Assembly (NCBI GenBank): GCA_003282825.1
Contig: QBYM01000004.1
Location: 1-64,000 of the forward strand
Source of the DNA: Pelagibacteraceae bacterium AG-325-J17
Lineage (GTDB): Bacteria > Pseudomonadota > Alphaproteobacteria > Pelagibacterales > Pelagibacteraceae
Length of the DNA stretch: 64,000 nt
Direction: 5' to 3'
In this document: piece by piece, positions 24,366 to 35,093 of the stretch
Layout: each line of letters starts with the position of its first letter
Position numbering within the stretch: position 1 is the stretch's first letter
Translations under genes and position numbers: made by a program
The notes under the pieces: generated by a model
Told to the model about the DNA's origin: nothing
What the model saw: only the letters and a program-made list of their open reading frames with translations
The model's database searches: none

Positions 24366-25519
24366 TTAAAGTAATTTTGCAAAATGTTCTCATAAATTTT
24401 TGTTAAATTTTTTAAATCTTTTAAAGATACTGCTTCATCCACACGGTGCATAGTCCTTCCAACTAAACCAAATTCTAAACCAGGTGATATAGATTTGATA
24501 AATCGTAGGTCTGAAGTTCCACCTGTAGTAGATAATTTTGGTTTTATTTTAGCAATTTTTTTAATAGTGTTTTGTATCATATATGTTGTTTTATCTGGCT
24601 TAGTTAAAAAAGCTTCACCAGAAACCCTATAATCAATTTTGAATTTTGATTTGTAATTTTTATTTGTTCTAAGAAAAATTCTGTTAAGTCTTTTTTTGAT
24701 AGAAGCTGAAGAATGTTTGTTATTAAACCTAATGTTAAATGTTGCCTCAGCTTTCGCAGGAATAACATTATCAGCAGTGTTGTTTATATTTATTTTTGTA
24801 ACTTCTAAGTTTGTAGGCTGAAAATCTTTTGTCCCTTTATCAAATTTAATATTTTTTAACTCATTTAAAATTTTTACAATAATTGTTGAGGGATTATTTG
24901 CTCTATGGGGATATGCGACATGACCCTGTACTCCAGATATAGTTAATTTGCCAGTCAAACTACCTCTGCGACCAATTTTAATCATTTCACCTAATCGATT
25001 TGGATTTGTTGGTTCACCGACTAAACAAAAATTTATTTTTTCTTTTTTTCTTTTAAGATATTCTACCACTTTTTTCGTTCCATTCACCGCATCACCTTCT
25101 TCGTCTCCTGTAATCAATAAACTAATTGATCCATTAAATCTTTTATTTTTTGATAAAAAAGTGCTCACAGCAGAAACAAAAGCTGCAATAGAGCTTTTCA
25201 TATCATTTGCGCCTCTTCCAATTAAATGACCTCTTTTTATAGATGGTCTAAAAGGATTTATTGTCCAATCTTTTATATTTCCTGGAGGGACAATATCAAC
25301 ATGGCCAGCAAACATAAAATTAGGACTTTTAGACCCTAATCTTGCATATAAATTTTTTACAGGTGAAAAACCTTTTTCTTTGAATTCTAATATTTTTGTT
25401 TTGAAACCAAGTTTTTTTAATTTTTTTTCTAAAAACTTCATCACTCCAGCATCTACTGGAGTAACAGTTGGAAACCTAATTAGCTCTTTAGCTAATTTTA
25501 ATTCATTAATCGTTTGCAT
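24362..25519 (-). CDS. dapE: Succinyl-diaminopimelate desuccinylase
   Basis: M20 peptidase: NFMFAGHVDIVPPG, GRGANDMKSSIAAF, TGDEEGDAVNGT, STTGGTSDLRFI. Confidence 0.95.
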   Translation of the reverse strand: MQTINELKLAKELIRFPTVTPVDAGVMKFLEKKLKKLGFKTKILEFKEKGFSPVKNLYARLGSKSPNFMFAGHVDIVPPGNIKDWTINPFRPSIKRGHLIGRGANDMKSSIAAFVSAVSTFLSKNKRFNGSISLLITGDEEGDAVNGTKKVVEYLKRKKEKINFCLVGEPTNPNRLGEMIKIGRRGSLTGKLTISGVQGHVAYPHRANNPSTIIVKILNELKNIKFDKGTKDFQPTNLEVTKININNTADNVIPAKAEATFNIRFNNKHSSASIKKRLNRIFLRTNKNYKSKFKIDYRVSGEAFLTKPDKTTYMIQNTIKKIAKIKPKLSTTGGTSDLRFIKSISPGLEFGLVGRTMHRVDEAVSLKDLKNLTKIYENILQNYFK

Positions 25520-25521
25520 AA

Positions 25522-26325
25522 TTAGTCTCTTAGAAGATCGTTAATTGAAGTCTTTGACCTAGTTTTAGAGTCCACAGTTTTAATTATATGAACAGCATAT
25601 AGATCTTTATGTGTGCCTGGTACAACTACTGAATACGGAGGTATACGACCTTTCGTAATTTCTCCATTTGATCTATTAATAATTTTAGTACTTTGGCCTA
25701 TATAGCATCCCATTGAGAGAACACTTCCTTCCTCAACAATTACTCCCTCAACAACTTCAGACATGGCTCCAACAAACACATTATCTTCAATGATTGTTGG
25801 TAATGCTTGAGCAGGTTCTAGTACTCCGCCGATTCCAGAACCAGCAGATATATGGCAACTTTCTCCAATCTGGCAACAACTACCAGCACGGCTAAACGTA
25901 TCCATCATAGTTTTAGCCCCAATGTAAGCACCAATGTTTACATAACATGGCATAAGAACAGCATCTTTTCCTACGAATGATCCTTTTCTAACAGGCGAGT
26001 TTGGTACCATTCTAAAACCAGCTTTTTCATGGTCTTCTTTTGTCCAACCTGCAGTTTTACCTTTTAATAAATGAGCTTTGTCATACCAACTAGAGTATGG
26101 TCCATTTAAATTTTCCATTGGGTAAATTCTAAAACTTAACATGATTGCTTTTTTTAAATGCTGGTGAGTAATCCATTCACCATTTACTTTTTCAGCAACA
26201 CGAGATTTGCCACTATCTAAATCACTTATAACTTGATTAATAGTGTTCTTTAAAGATTGATCTGAATTAGGATTTACTTGATCTTTGTTTTCCCAAGCAT
26301 CATTTATAATTTTTTCTATAGACAT
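25522..26325 (-). CDS. dapD: 2,3,4,5-tetrahydropyridine-2,6-dicarboxylate N-succinyltransferase
   Basis: Hexapeptide repeats MPCYVNIGAYIGAKTMMDTFSRAGSCCQIGE, GGVLEPAQALPTIIED. Confidence 0.96.
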   Translation of the reverse strand: MSIEKIINDAWENKDQVNPNSDQSLKNTINQVISDLDSGKSRVAEKVNGEWITHQHLKKAIMLSFRIYPMENLNGPYSSWYDKAHLLKGKTAGWTKEDHEKAGFRMVPNSPVRKGSFVGKDAVLMPCYVNIGAYIGAKTMMDTFSRAGSCCQIGESCHISAGSGIGGVLEPAQALPTIIEDNVFVGAMSEVVEGVIVEEGSVLSMGCYIGQSTKIINRSNGEITKGRIPPYSVVVPGTHKDLYAVHIIKTVDSKTRSKTSINDLLRD

Positions 26326-26328
26326 AAT

Positions 26329-27018
26329 TTACTGACTTTTTAATAACCTTATTTCTTTTAGAAATAAAGATAGATTTTCAATTTTGTGTGAAATAAAATC
26401 TTTATCAGCATCCATTTTTCCAAAATGCTCATCATTAATTAACCAAACAGTTGCACACCCACGCTCATACCCGATACTTAGGTTTTTTGCAATATCCTCA
26501 ATATAAATCGTTTCTTTTGGATCAATACCAAATTTTTTAACCATTGTGTCAAAAGTCTCTGCCTCAGGTTTGGGCACATATCCAGCATCTTTGATATCAA
26601 AAACTTTATCTCTACCAAATAAATCATACACTCCTAGATGTGTTAAAATATTTGCAGCATGGTCTGCAGAACCGTTTGTGAAGATAAATTTTTCCATATT
26701 TAATTGTTCAAGCTCATATCTCATAATTTTATCTGCTTTCATAAATGATAAATCTATATCGTGAACGAAGGATAAGAATTCATCTGGAGAAATTCCATCA
26801 TGTATCATTAATCCTCTTAGAGATGTATTGTATTTGTAAAAGTAATTAGTTTGTAATTCTTTGGCTTTATCTTTATCAATCTTAAGTTTTTCAGATATAA
26901 ATTGTGTCATTCTCTTTGAAACTTGACCAAATACTCGCTCTAGAGAATAATTGTTATGTTTACCATAACAAACACCATCAAGATCGAGGAGAAGATATTT
27001 TTTTTCTTTTAAGTTCAT
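26329..27018 (-). CDS. HAD-family hydrolase (pyrimidine 5'-nucleotidase-like)
   Basis: LLLDLDGVCYG, FIFTNGSADHAANIL, TIYIEDIAKNL. Confidence 0.85.
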   Translation of the reverse strand: MNLKEKKYLLLDLDGVCYGKHNNYSLERVFGQVSKRMTQFISEKLKIDKDKAKELQTNYFYKYNTSLRGLMIHDGISPDEFLSFVHDIDLSFMKADKIMRYELEQLNMEKFIFTNGSADHAANILTHLGVYDLFGRDKVFDIKDAGYVPKPEAETFDTMVKKFGIDPKETIYIEDIAKNLSIGYERGCATVWLINDEHFGKMDADKDFISHKIENLSLFLKEIRLLKSQ

Positions 27019-27863
27019 TTTCTGATTAATGTACCTGAGCCCTTATCTGAAAAAATTTCCCATAAACAAGAATGTTGTTTTGTACCATTAATTATACCAG
27101 CAGCAGTAACTCCATTATTTACAGCTGTTAGGCACGCGTTTACCTTAGGTATCATCCCGGAATTAATTGTTTCATCTTTTATCATCTCTAAAATCTCAGA
27201 AGAAGAAATTTCTGCTATCAGTTTTTTTTCTTTATTTAAAACACCATCAACATTTGTCATTAAGAGCAATCTTCTTGATTTAAGAGATTTCGCAACAGCC
27301 ATCGCCGCAGTATCACCATTAATATTGTGTGTTTGATTATTTTCATCTAACCCTAATGGGGAAACAATAGGTATTCTGTTTTGTTTAATAATATCTAATA
27401 AAATTTTGTTATTAATTTTTTTTGGTAGACCAACAAAACCAAGCTCTTTTGCTTCTGGCACCACCTCGATTATGTTATTTTTTTTTGTGTTAATAGAAAC
27501 AGCTTTAGACCCCATTTTTTCTAAAGAAGATACGATATCATTGTTAAAATCAATAAGAACTCTTTCAACAATATCTATAATTTTTTTATCAGTAACTCTT
27601 AATCCTCTTATGAAATTTGATTGAATATTAGATTTATCTAATTCCCTTTTTATTCTTGGCCCACCACCATGAACTACTACGATAGAGAGACCTAATTTAT
27701 TTAACAAACATATATCAGCTATGAAGTTTTCAAATATATTTCTATCGATAAAAACGTTACCTCCATATTTAATTACTATTAATTCATTTTTGTATTTTTC
27801 AATATATTTAGATACTTCTTTTATGGGTGGTCCATTTTCTGGTAATAATTTTTTTAGATCCAT
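27015..27863 (-). CDS. argB: Acetylglutamate kinase
   Basis: VIKYGGNVF, VVVHGGGPRIKRELD, NINGDTAAMAVAKSL, GMIPKVNACLTAV. Confidence 0.97.
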   Translation of the reverse strand: MDLKKLLPENGPPIKEVSKYIEKYKNELIVIKYGGNVFIDRNIFENFIADICLLNKLGLSIVVVHGGGPRIKRELDKSNIQSNFIRGLRVTDKKIIDIVERVLIDFNNDIVSSLEKMGSKAVSINTKKNNIIEVVPEAKELGFVGLPKKINNKILLDIIKQNRIPIVSPLGLDENNQTHNINGDTAAMAVAKSLKSRRLLLMTNVDGVLNKEKKLIAEISSSEILEMIKDETINSGMIPKVNACLTAVNNGVTAAGIINGTKQHSCLWEIFSDKGSGTLIRK

Positions 27864-27891
27864 CAGCTTTTATATGATTACAACAACAACA

Positions 27892-29574
27892 TTATGTTGC
27901 AGTTTTAACTGTTGTTCTTTTCATAATAAAAACTTGTTGAGCCATAGTTAAGATATTATTTACAGTCCAATAAATTACTAAACCACTAGGAAACGGAGCA
28001 AGTATTACAGTTAAGAAAAGTGGAAAAAACATAAATATTTTTGCTTGCATAGCATCGGTAGGAGCAGGATTAAGTTTTTGTTGCACCCACATTGATACAC
28101 CCATTGCTACAGGCCATGCGCCTATAACTAAAAAAGATGGTACATCATATGGTAGTAAACCAAACAGATTAAATAAACTAGTTGGATCACGTTCACTTAA
28201 ATCATGAATCCAACCATAAAAAGGCATCTGCCTCATTTCAATGGTTACAAATAAAACTTTATACAAAGCAAAGAATACAGGAATTTGGACAAGTATTGGT
28301 AAACACCCTGACATTGGGTTTACTTTTTCTTTTTTATAAAGTGCCATCATTTCTTGCTGTAACTTCATTTTATCATTTTTATGAAGCTCTTTAAGCCTTA
28401 CCATTTCTGGTTGGAGCGCTTTCATTTTTGCCATACTTCTGAATGAAAAATTAGCAAGTGGAAAAAAGGCTAACCGAATACAAATTGTAATTGCAATTAT
28501 AGCTAAACCATAATTACCAAGAAGTTTAAAAAAATAATCAATTCCAAAAAATAATGGTTTAGTTATGAAATATAAAAAACCCCAATCTATAACTAAGTCA
28601 AACTTATCTATATTTAATGATTCAGCATATCCATCAATAACATCTACTCTTTTAGCAGCTACAATTATTTGCAAGCTATCTTCAATTGAACTATTTTGGT
28701 TAAGTTCTAGAGGCTCTGTGGTAATAAAATTTGCTCTAAACTTATTTTTATAATCAAATGTTGTTTTAAATTCTTTGTTTTTAGGTGGTATGATTGAGGC
28801 TACATAATATTTATCTCCAACACCTAACCAACCTTTTTGAGCAGTACGAGAAAATTTTTGATCTTGAATATCATCATAATCCTCTTCAATTAATTCATCA
28901 TCTAAAGTAGCAATTGGACCCTCATGAAGAATATAGAAGTTAGATAAACCTTCAGGAATTTTATTTCTAATTATTTGACCATAAGAATAAAAATTATATT
29001 TCTTGTTAGTAGAATTTATTACTTTTTGATTTATAGAAAATAAAAATTTGTCATCTAAACTTATTTCTTTTTCAAAAGTTATTCCTTGTTTATTAGTCCA
29101 AGATAATTTTATAGGTGATTTTTCTGTGAGAATATCATTTCCAACGATAGACCAGACTGTATCAGAACTTGGAATATCAATATTTTTATCGGTAGTAACG
29201 AATCCACTTTCAATAAAATAACCCTCTTCAATATTTCTTGGCCCTAGTAGTGTTACTTTTTCTTCACTTTCCAGACTTATTTTATAATCTTTAAAAGTTA
29301 AATCATCAATTGCTGCACCCTTTAATGCAATAGATCCAATGATACTTTGGTTTTCAAATTTTACTCTATCACTTTTTTCTAATGCTTCTTCTCTAGATAT
29401 CTGAACTAAAGTTTCTTTTTGTTCTAAAATTGGAGTATCGGTATTTTGTTCTATCTTATTTTTTTCAGATAAATTTTGTTTTGTTATTGATTGCTCTGGA
29501 GTAAAAAACAATGCATATAAAACTATTACAGCTGAAGATAAGGCTATTGCAGCTATTACGTTTTTAGATTCCAT
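27892..29574 (-). CDS. yidC: Membrane protein insertase YidC
   Basis: 560 aa; P1 periplasmic domain then WGFLYFITKPLFFGIDYFFKLLGNYGLAIIAITICIRLAFFPLANFSFRSMAKMKALQPEM. Confidence 0.98.
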   Translation of the reverse strand: MESKNVIAAIALSSAVIVLYALFFTPEQSITKQNLSEKNKIEQNTDTPILEQKETLVQISREEALEKSDRVKFENQSIIGSIALKGAAIDDLTFKDYKISLESEEKVTLLGPRNIEEGYFIESGFVTTDKNIDIPSSDTVWSIVGNDILTEKSPIKLSWTNKQGITFEKEISLDDKFLFSINQKVINSTNKKYNFYSYGQIIRNKIPEGLSNFYILHEGPIATLDDELIEEDYDDIQDQKFSRTAQKGWLGVGDKYYVASIIPPKNKEFKTTFDYKNKFRANFITTEPLELNQNSSIEDSLQIIVAAKRVDVIDGYAESLNIDKFDLVIDWGFLYFITKPLFFGIDYFFKLLGNYGLAIIAITICIRLAFFPLANFSFRSMAKMKALQPEMVRLKELHKNDKMKLQQEMMALYKKEKVNPMSGCLPILVQIPVFFALYKVLFVTIEMRQMPFYGWIHDLSERDPTSLFNLFGLLPYDVPSFLVIGAWPVAMGVSMWVQQKLNPAPTDAMQAKIFMFFPLFLTVILAPFPSGLVIYWTVNNILTMAQQVFIMKRTTVKTAT

Positions 29575-29825
29575 TATTTTTTAACCTTTATTTTTTTGTC
29601 AACTGGATCAAATCCTTCTCCACCCCCTAAAAATTTTATAGGATGGCAAGATAAAATTCTTTTAAAACTCATATATAAACCTTTTAATAGACCAAATTTT
29701 TTTAATGCATCAATACTATAATCTGAACAAGTTGGTAAATATCTGCAAGAGTCTCCTATTAAAGGGCTTATCAAATATTTATATCCTTTTATTAATTTTA
29801 TCAAAATTATAGTGAGAATATTCAT
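29574..29825 (-). CDS. yidD: Membrane protein insertion efficiency factor YidD
   Basis: [35 protein letters not shown]. Confidence 0.95.
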   Translation of the reverse strand: MNILTIILIKLIKGYKYLISPLIGDSCRYLPTCSDYSIDALKKFGLLKGLYMSFKRILSCHPIKFLGGGEGFDPVDKKIKVKK

Positions 29826-30166
29826 TATTTAATTTTTTTAAATTCCTGAAATAAGGTTTCTTTTATATTAGTATAATCACTGTGTAACACACTCGCCTTA
29901 CATATAACAAGATAAGAAAAATTAAACTTTATTGTTACTTTTTTTACTGCTTCATTCATAATGTTTCTTAGTCTTCTTTTAATTTTATTTCTTTGAACCG
30001 CATTTCCTATTTTTTTCTTTGTCACAAAGGAAATATTTAGTTTATCATTATTTTTCTTATCTAATTTACCAAAGAAAATTGTAGCATATTTGTTTGATAC
30101 TTTTTTCTTTTTAAGCAATGATTTAAATTCTTCGTTTTTTGAAAGAGCAACAATTTTGCTTCTCAT
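29825..30166 (-). CDS. rnpA: Ribonuclease P protein component
   Basis: [27 protein letters not shown] motif; between yidD and rpmH. Confidence 0.95.
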   Translation of the reverse strand: MRSKIVALSKNEEFKSLLKKKKVSNKYATIFFGKLDKKNNDKLNISFVTKKKIGNAVQRNKIKRRLRNIMNEAVKKVTIKFNFSYLVICKASVLHSDYTNIKETLFQEFKKIK

Positions 30167-30170
30167 TAAT

Positions 30171-30311
30171 TTAACCAGATACAGTTAATGATTTTCTGCC
30201 TCTAGCTCTTCTTCTAGCTAAAAGTTTTTTCCCACCCTTAGTTTTCATTTTCGACCTAAAGCCGTGTTTTCTCGCTCTTTTGATTTTTGATGGTTGGTAT
30301 GTTCTTTTCAT
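30171..30311 (-). CDS. rpmH: 50S ribosomal protein L34
   Basis: Not in ORF track (46 aa): [46 protein letters not shown]. Confidence 0.98.
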   Translation of the reverse strand: MKRTYQPSKIKRARKHGFRSKMKTKGGKKLLARRRARGRKSLTVSG

Positions 30312-30403
30312 AATTGTGGTTAAATTTTTATTAAATTTGGCCCTTTATAGTAATTAAATATATAAATAGCAAATAGAAGATTTTATAAATACGATAATGA
30401 ATA

Positions 30404-31126
30404 ATGGAAAAAACTAAAAAAATTAAAATATTTGTAGGTTTATCTTACTTAATCTTGATATCCATATTTCTGTTTTTGTTTTTTTCAAAATTTAGTCTTC
30501 AAGAGATTACATCTTACAACTTTATAAAAGAAAATAGATCATATTTCTTAGAACTTAAAAATTCTAACTTATTTTTTATATCAACAATTTTTTTGTTTTT
30601 TACGATTTTATGGGTATTTCCATTTTTAGGATTTGGATCTCCAATAGCTTTAATTGGTGGATTTATTTTTGGAAAATGGTTGGGGACAATTCTTGTAGTA
30701 TTAGGTTTAAGCATAGGAGCAACCTTTTTATATTTGTTTGGTAATTTTTTTTTAAAGGATCTAATTAGAGAAAAATTTTTAAAAAGATACCAAAGCCTCG
30801 AAATTAAATTTAAAAAATCAGAATTTTTTTATTTATTAATTTATCGTTTTATAGGGGGAATTCCTTGGCAACTTAGTTGTCTTTTACCAACAATTTTTAA
30901 TGTAAAAGCAATTAATTTCTTCTTCGCAACATTAATAGGCATTATTCCTCAAATTTTTATAGCTGTTTCAATTGGTAGTGGACTTGAAAAGGTTATTGAT
31001 CAAAATTCAGAAGTTCCTGGATTATCAGAAATAATTTTTTCTTCAGAAGTATACGTTCCTATTCTAGCTTTTTTTATTTTAGTCCTGTTAACTATTCTTC
31101 TTCGAAAATTGTTTTATAAAAGCTGA
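30404..31126 (+). CDS. TVP38/TMEM64 (DedA-superfamily-like) membrane protein
   Basis: Multiple TM segments, FPFLGFGSPIALIGGFIFGKWLGTILVVLGLSIGATFLYLFGN, YRFIGGIPWQLSCLLPTIFNV. Confidence 0.75.
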   Translation: MEKTKKIKIFVGLSYLILISIFLFLFFSKFSLQEITSYNFIKENRSYFLELKNSNLFFISTIFLFFTILWVFPFLGFGSPIALIGGFIFGKWLGTILVVLGLSIGATFLYLFGNFFLKDLIREKFLKRYQSLEIKFKKSEFFYLLIYRFIGGIPWQLSCLLPTIFNVKAINFFFATLIGIIPQIFIAVSIGSGLEKVIDQNSEVPGLSEIIFSSEVYVPILAFFILVLLTILLRKLFYKS

Positions 31127-31200
31127 TGGTGCTCCCACCCTGTACTGACCAGGGAACTAGTCCTTACCAAGGACTTGTTATACCATTTAACTACAGGAGC
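31127..31200 (-). tRNA. tRNA-Thr (anticodon GGU)
   Basis: Minus strand GCTCCTGTAGTTAAATGGTATAACAAGTCCTTGGTAAGGACTAGTTCCCTGGTCAGTACAGGGTGGGAGCACCA folds as cloverleaf with encoded CCA; T-loop GTCAGTA is atypical. Confidence 0.9.
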
Positions 31201-31300
31201 GATTATCACAAATTGTATTATATTGATAATAAAGCATTTTTTTCAAATTATTGCCTTAATTTTTTGATTAATATGATTTATATCTACTTAAAGAAATTAT

Positions 31301-31501
31301 ATGGGCATTCATTACGATTATAAATCTACTAAAAGTGCTAAGCTGATGGAAAAGCAGGCCAAAAGAGAAAAAAAGCTTGCTGAAAAAAAAGCTAAACGGC
31401 TTGCAAAAGAAGGCCCAAAAAAAGAAGATGACCATGATAAAACTTTAGATGCGTCAAAGCCTATAACATTAGATTTTCTAACTAATCCAAATAAAGAATG
31501 A
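31301..31501 (+). CDS. Lys/Ala-rich small hypothetical protein
   Basis: 66 aa MGIHYDYKSTKSAKLMEKQAKREKKLAEKKAKRLAKEG...[12 protein letters not shown]; stop overlaps next start (ATGA). Confidence 0.65.
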   Translation: MGIHYDYKSTKSAKLMEKQAKREKKLAEKKAKRLAKEGPKKEDDHDKTLDASKPITLDFLTNPNKE

Positions 31502-31599
31502 GTATAAAAGAAAAAAATGAGCGATTAAGCTTAGCGCTAAGAAAAAATTTAAAAAAAAGAAAATTGTTTCAAAAAAAAAATAAAAAAAAGAATAAATAA
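31498..31599 (+). CDS. Very short basic protein (33 aa)
   Basis: Not in ORF track: [37 protein letters not shown] overlap upstream and TAATG overlap with dcd start. Confidence 0.6.
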   Translation: MSIKEKNERLSLALRKNLKKRKLFQKKNKKKNK

Positions 31600-32154
31600 T
31601 GTCAGTTCTTTCCGATAAGTGGATAAGAAAAATGTGTAAAGAGAAGGATATGATCTCACCTTTTGAAGAAAAACAGATTAGAGGTGATAGTATTTCTTAT
31701 GGTCTTTCTTCATTTGGTTATGATGCAAGAGTATCTGATGAATTTAAGATTTTCACTAATGTAAATTCAGAAATTGTAGATCCAAAAAACTTTAAACCAA
31801 CTAATTTTGTCACAAAAAATACTTCAGAATGTATTATACCACCAAACTCTTTTGTGTTAGCTAGAACTATGGAAAAATTTAAAATACCAGAGGATGTTTT
31901 GGTAATTTGTTTAGGGAAATCTACATATGCAAGATGTGGTATTATAGTTAATGTTACTCCATTAGAACCAGGTTGGGAAGGTTACGTAACACTTGAGTTT
32001 TCTAACACTACACCATTACCTGCAAAAATTTATGCCAATGAAGGTGTTGCTCAATTTATTTTTCCTTAAGGGCAATGAAAAACCTGAGGTAACTTATGCG
32101 GATCGTGATGGCAAATATATGGGTCAAACTGGTGTAACTTTACCTAAAGTTTAA
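31599..32154 (+). CDS. dcd: dCTP deaminase, frameshifted near 32061-32065
   Basis: [55 protein letters not shown]; removing one base restores ..[33 protein letters not shown]; length 3n+1. Confidence 0.93.
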
Positions 32155-32156
32155 TA

Positions 32157-33410
32157 ATGCAAAAGTTAGAAGTTTTTGGAGCCAATAAGCTCAAGGGAGA
32201 GATCAATATTTCAGGTTCAAAAAATGCTTCCTTACCAATTTTAGCTGCAACTTTGTTAACAAATAAAAAAGTCTATTTAGATAATTTACCAAAAGTTAAA
32301 GATATTGAAACAATGATTAATCTACTTAGGTCACTGGGTTCAAAAACAAAATTTAATAAAAAAAATTTAGTAGTTGATAATTCTAAACAAAATAAAAATT
32401 TTGCTTCCTATAATTTAGTTAAAACTATGCGTGCTGGAATATTAGTTCTTGGTCCTTTACTTGCAAAATTCGGTAGAGCCAAAGTATCTCTTCCTGGTGG
32501 TTGTGCAATTGGTACTAGACCTGTTGATCTTCATCTGAAAGCTTTATCAAAATTAGGTGTAAAATATAAAATAACTCAGGGCTACATTCATGCATTAGCT
32601 CCAAAAGGTTTAATAGGTTCAAAAATTACTTTTTCAAAAATTTCAGTAGGAGCAACTGAAAATTTGATAATAGCCGCTACATTAGCTAAAGGAACCACAA
32701 TATTAAAAAATTGTGCAATAGAACCAGAGATAAAAGATTTAACAAATTTTCTAATTAAATTAGGATGTAATTTAAAATGGTTATCAAATCGAACAATTAG
32801 AATTAAAGGGGTAAAAAATATACATGAAATTAAATATTCAGTGATGTTTGATAGGATTGAAGCGGGAACATATTTAGTTGCAGCCGCTGCTACAGAGGGA
32901 AATTTAAGAATCAAAAAAGTAATTCCAGAAGTAATAAAGACTGAGATTGATATTTTAAAAAAAATTGGTGCAAAAATTTTAGTAAAAAAAAACCAAATTC
33001 ATATTTATGGAAGTAAGAAAATAAGAAACACAAATATAAAAACGGCACCTTATCCAGGTTTTCCCACAGATTTACAAGCTCAAATTATGGTATTGCTGTG
33101 TAAAGCAAACAAAAAATCTTTGATTAAAGAAGACATTTTTGAAAACAGATTTATGCATGTTTCAGAATTAAATCGAATGGGTGCTAAAATTTTAATAAAA
33201 GGGAACAAAGCTTTGATAGAGGGAAATATTAAATTTAATGCTGCAGAATTAATGGCAACAGATTTAAGGGCTTCGGTTTCTCTTATTCTTGCAGCTCTTA
33301 CAACTAAAGGTAAATCAATAATAAACAGAATTTATCATTTAGACAGAGGGTATGAAAATATAGAAAAAAAATTAAAGAGAGTTGGTGCAAAAATAAGAAG
33401 GATAAATTAA
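32157..33410 (+). CDS. murA: UDP-N-acetylglucosamine 1-carboxyvinyltransferase
   Basis: ISGSKNASLPILAATLL, LPGGCAIGTRPVDLHLKAL, DLQAQIMVLL. Confidence 0.97.
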   Translation: MQKLEVFGANKLKGEINISGSKNASLPILAATLLTNKKVYLDNLPKVKDIETMINLLRSLGSKTKFNKKNLVVDNSKQNKNFASYNLVKTMRAGILVLGPLLAKFGRAKVSLPGGCAIGTRPVDLHLKALSKLGVKYKITQGYIHALAPKGLIGSKITFSKISVGATENLIIAATLAKGTTILKNCAIEPEIKDLTNFLIKLGCNLKWLSNRTIRIKGVKNIHEIKYSVMFDRIEAGTYLVAAAATEGNLRIKKVIPEVIKTEIDILKKIGAKILVKKNQIHIYGSKKIRNTNIKTAPYPGFPTDLQAQIMVLLCKANKKSLIKEDIFENRFMHVSELNRMGAKILIKGNKALIEGNIKFNAAELMATDLRASVSLILAALTTKGKSIINRIYHLDRGYENIEKKLKRVGAKIRRIN

Positions 33411-33808
33411 TGGGGAAAAAATATTTAGCCCAAATTATTGCAAATGATAATGAGGGTTTACAAATGATTTCAGCCTGTAGTGCTGGTGCAAAAGTAAGAG
33501 TTTCAGATATTAAATATCTTAGCTCAAGTAAAGTTTTTTTATTATCTATTGAGCGTACTAAAATCGAAGGTGAACAAAATAACAAAAAGATTAATAGTAT
33601 TTGTCGGTTTGATTTCGTAGATAATGTAAAATCTAAGAATATTAACCAGAAAAATGAGAAATTAATAATAGAACTTATTGCAATAGACTATATGAAAAAT
33701 AATGATAATTATGAAATTAATTTAATTTTTAAAAATAATGCTCACATTGTTTTGACAACAGAAGCTATTGAAGTAAGGCTAGAAGATCAAAATGAGATCA
33801 AAGAATAA
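33410..33808 (+). CDS. DUF2948-family-like protein
   Basis: 132 aa between murA and hisD, a conserved alphaproteobacterial position; NDNEGLQMISACSAGAKVRVSDIKYLSSSKVFLLSIERTK. Confidence 0.7.
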   Translation: MGKKYLAQIIANDNEGLQMISACSAGAKVRVSDIKYLSSSKVFLLSIERTKIEGEQNNKKINSICRFDFVDNVKSKNINQKNEKLIIELIAIDYMKNNDNYEINLIFKNNAHIVLTTEAIEVRLEDQNEIKE

Positions 33809-35091
33809 TGAAAATATTAAAAAGTAATAATAAAAGTTTTGATAAAGTTTTAGATAATCTACTTATAAAACGAAAATATAAGATTAAATCCAGCTTAATT
33901 TCAGTCACTAGCATTATCAACGATGTGAAAAAAAATGGAGATAAAGCTTTGTTAAAATATGAAAAAAAATTTAACCAAAATAAGACTATTATTCCCTCAT
34001 CTAAACAAATTTCAAAATCAATAAAATCTTTAGATAAAAAAGTTAGAAAAGCAATTGATCTTGCATATTCAAGAATTTATAAATTTCATTCTTTTCAAAA
34101 ATTCAAAAACATTTCGTACTCTGATAAATTTAAGAATAAACTTGAATATAAATATTTGCCAATCGAGTCTGCTGCAATTTATGTTCCAGGATCCTCTGCT
34201 TCGTATCCCTCTAGTGTTTTAATGAGTACAATTCCTGCAATAGTTGCTGGAGTTAAAAGAATAGTAATGATTAATCCTAGTTATAAAGGAAAACAAAACC
34301 CAGCAGTTTTATATGCAGCTAAAAAATGCAAAATAAAAGAAATTTATTCAATTGGTGGTCCTTCGGCTATTGCTGCAGCAGCTTATGGAACTAAAAAAAT
34401 TAAAAAAGTTGATAAAATAGTAGGACCAGGAAATTCTTTTGTGGCAGCTGCTAAAAAAGAGGTTTTTGGTGATGTTGGAATTGAAGGTATGACCGCAGGA
34501 CCATCTGAAATTTTAATTGTCTGTGATAAATTTTCAAATCCAGAGTGGGTTGCAAGTGATTTAATTGGTCAAGCTGAACATGATGTTTTAGCACAATGTA
34601 TTTTGATTTCAAAAGATAAAGGTTTAATCCAAAAAGTTAAGACTGAAATCTCAAAGCAATTAAAAGAATTACCAAGAGTTTCTATTGCAAAAAAAAGTTT
34701 AATTAGTAATGGAATTTTAATACATATTAATTCAGATAAAAAGATCACAGAAGTGATAAATAAAATTGCACCTGAACATTTAGAATTAAACGTAAAAAAT
34801 TATAAATCATTTATACCTAAAATCAAAAATTCAGGTTCAATTTGTTTAGGTAAATACGCAGTCATGGCGATGACTGATTATAATGTTGGATCAAATCATG
34901 TATTGCCTACTAATAGTTCAGCAAAATATTCTAGCGGAATAAGTGTTAACGAATTTTATAAAAGAATTTCATATATAAACTTATCAAAAAAGGGTATTGA
35001 AAGTCTTGGACCATCAGTTATAACTCTTGCAAATTATGAAGGGTTAGCTGGTCATGCTCAATCTGTTAAAAAAAGAATAAGGAGAAAATAA
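33808..35091 (+). CDS. hisD: Histidinol dehydrogenase
   Basis: [57 protein letters not shown]. Confidence 0.97.
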   Translation: MKILKSNNKSFDKVLDNLLIKRKYKIKSSLISVTSIINDVKKNGDKALLKYEKKFNQNKTIIPSSKQISKSIKSLDKKVRKAIDLAYSRIYKFHSFQKFKNISYSDKFKNKLEYKYLPIESAAIYVPGSSASYPSSVLMSTIPAIVAGVKRIVMINPSYKGKQNPAVLYAAKKCKIKEIYSIGGPSAIAAAAYGTKKIKKVDKIVGPGNSFVAAAKKEVFGDVGIEGMTAGPSEILIVCDKFSNPEWVASDLIGQAEHDVLAQCILISKDKGLIQKVKTEISKQLKELPRVSIAKKSLISNGILIHINSDKKITEVINKIAPEHLELNVKNYKSFIPKIKNSGSICLGKYAVMAMTDYNVGSNHVLPTNSSAKYSSGISVNEFYKRISYINLSKKGIESLGPSVITLANYEGLAGHAQSVKKRIRRK

Positions 35092-35093
35092 AT

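Noticed and set aside
31126-31323. 65-aa ORF MVLPPCTDQGTSPYQGL...
   Set aside because: Overlaps the minus-strand tRNA-Thr and the 31301 gene; composition is that of a translated tRNA.
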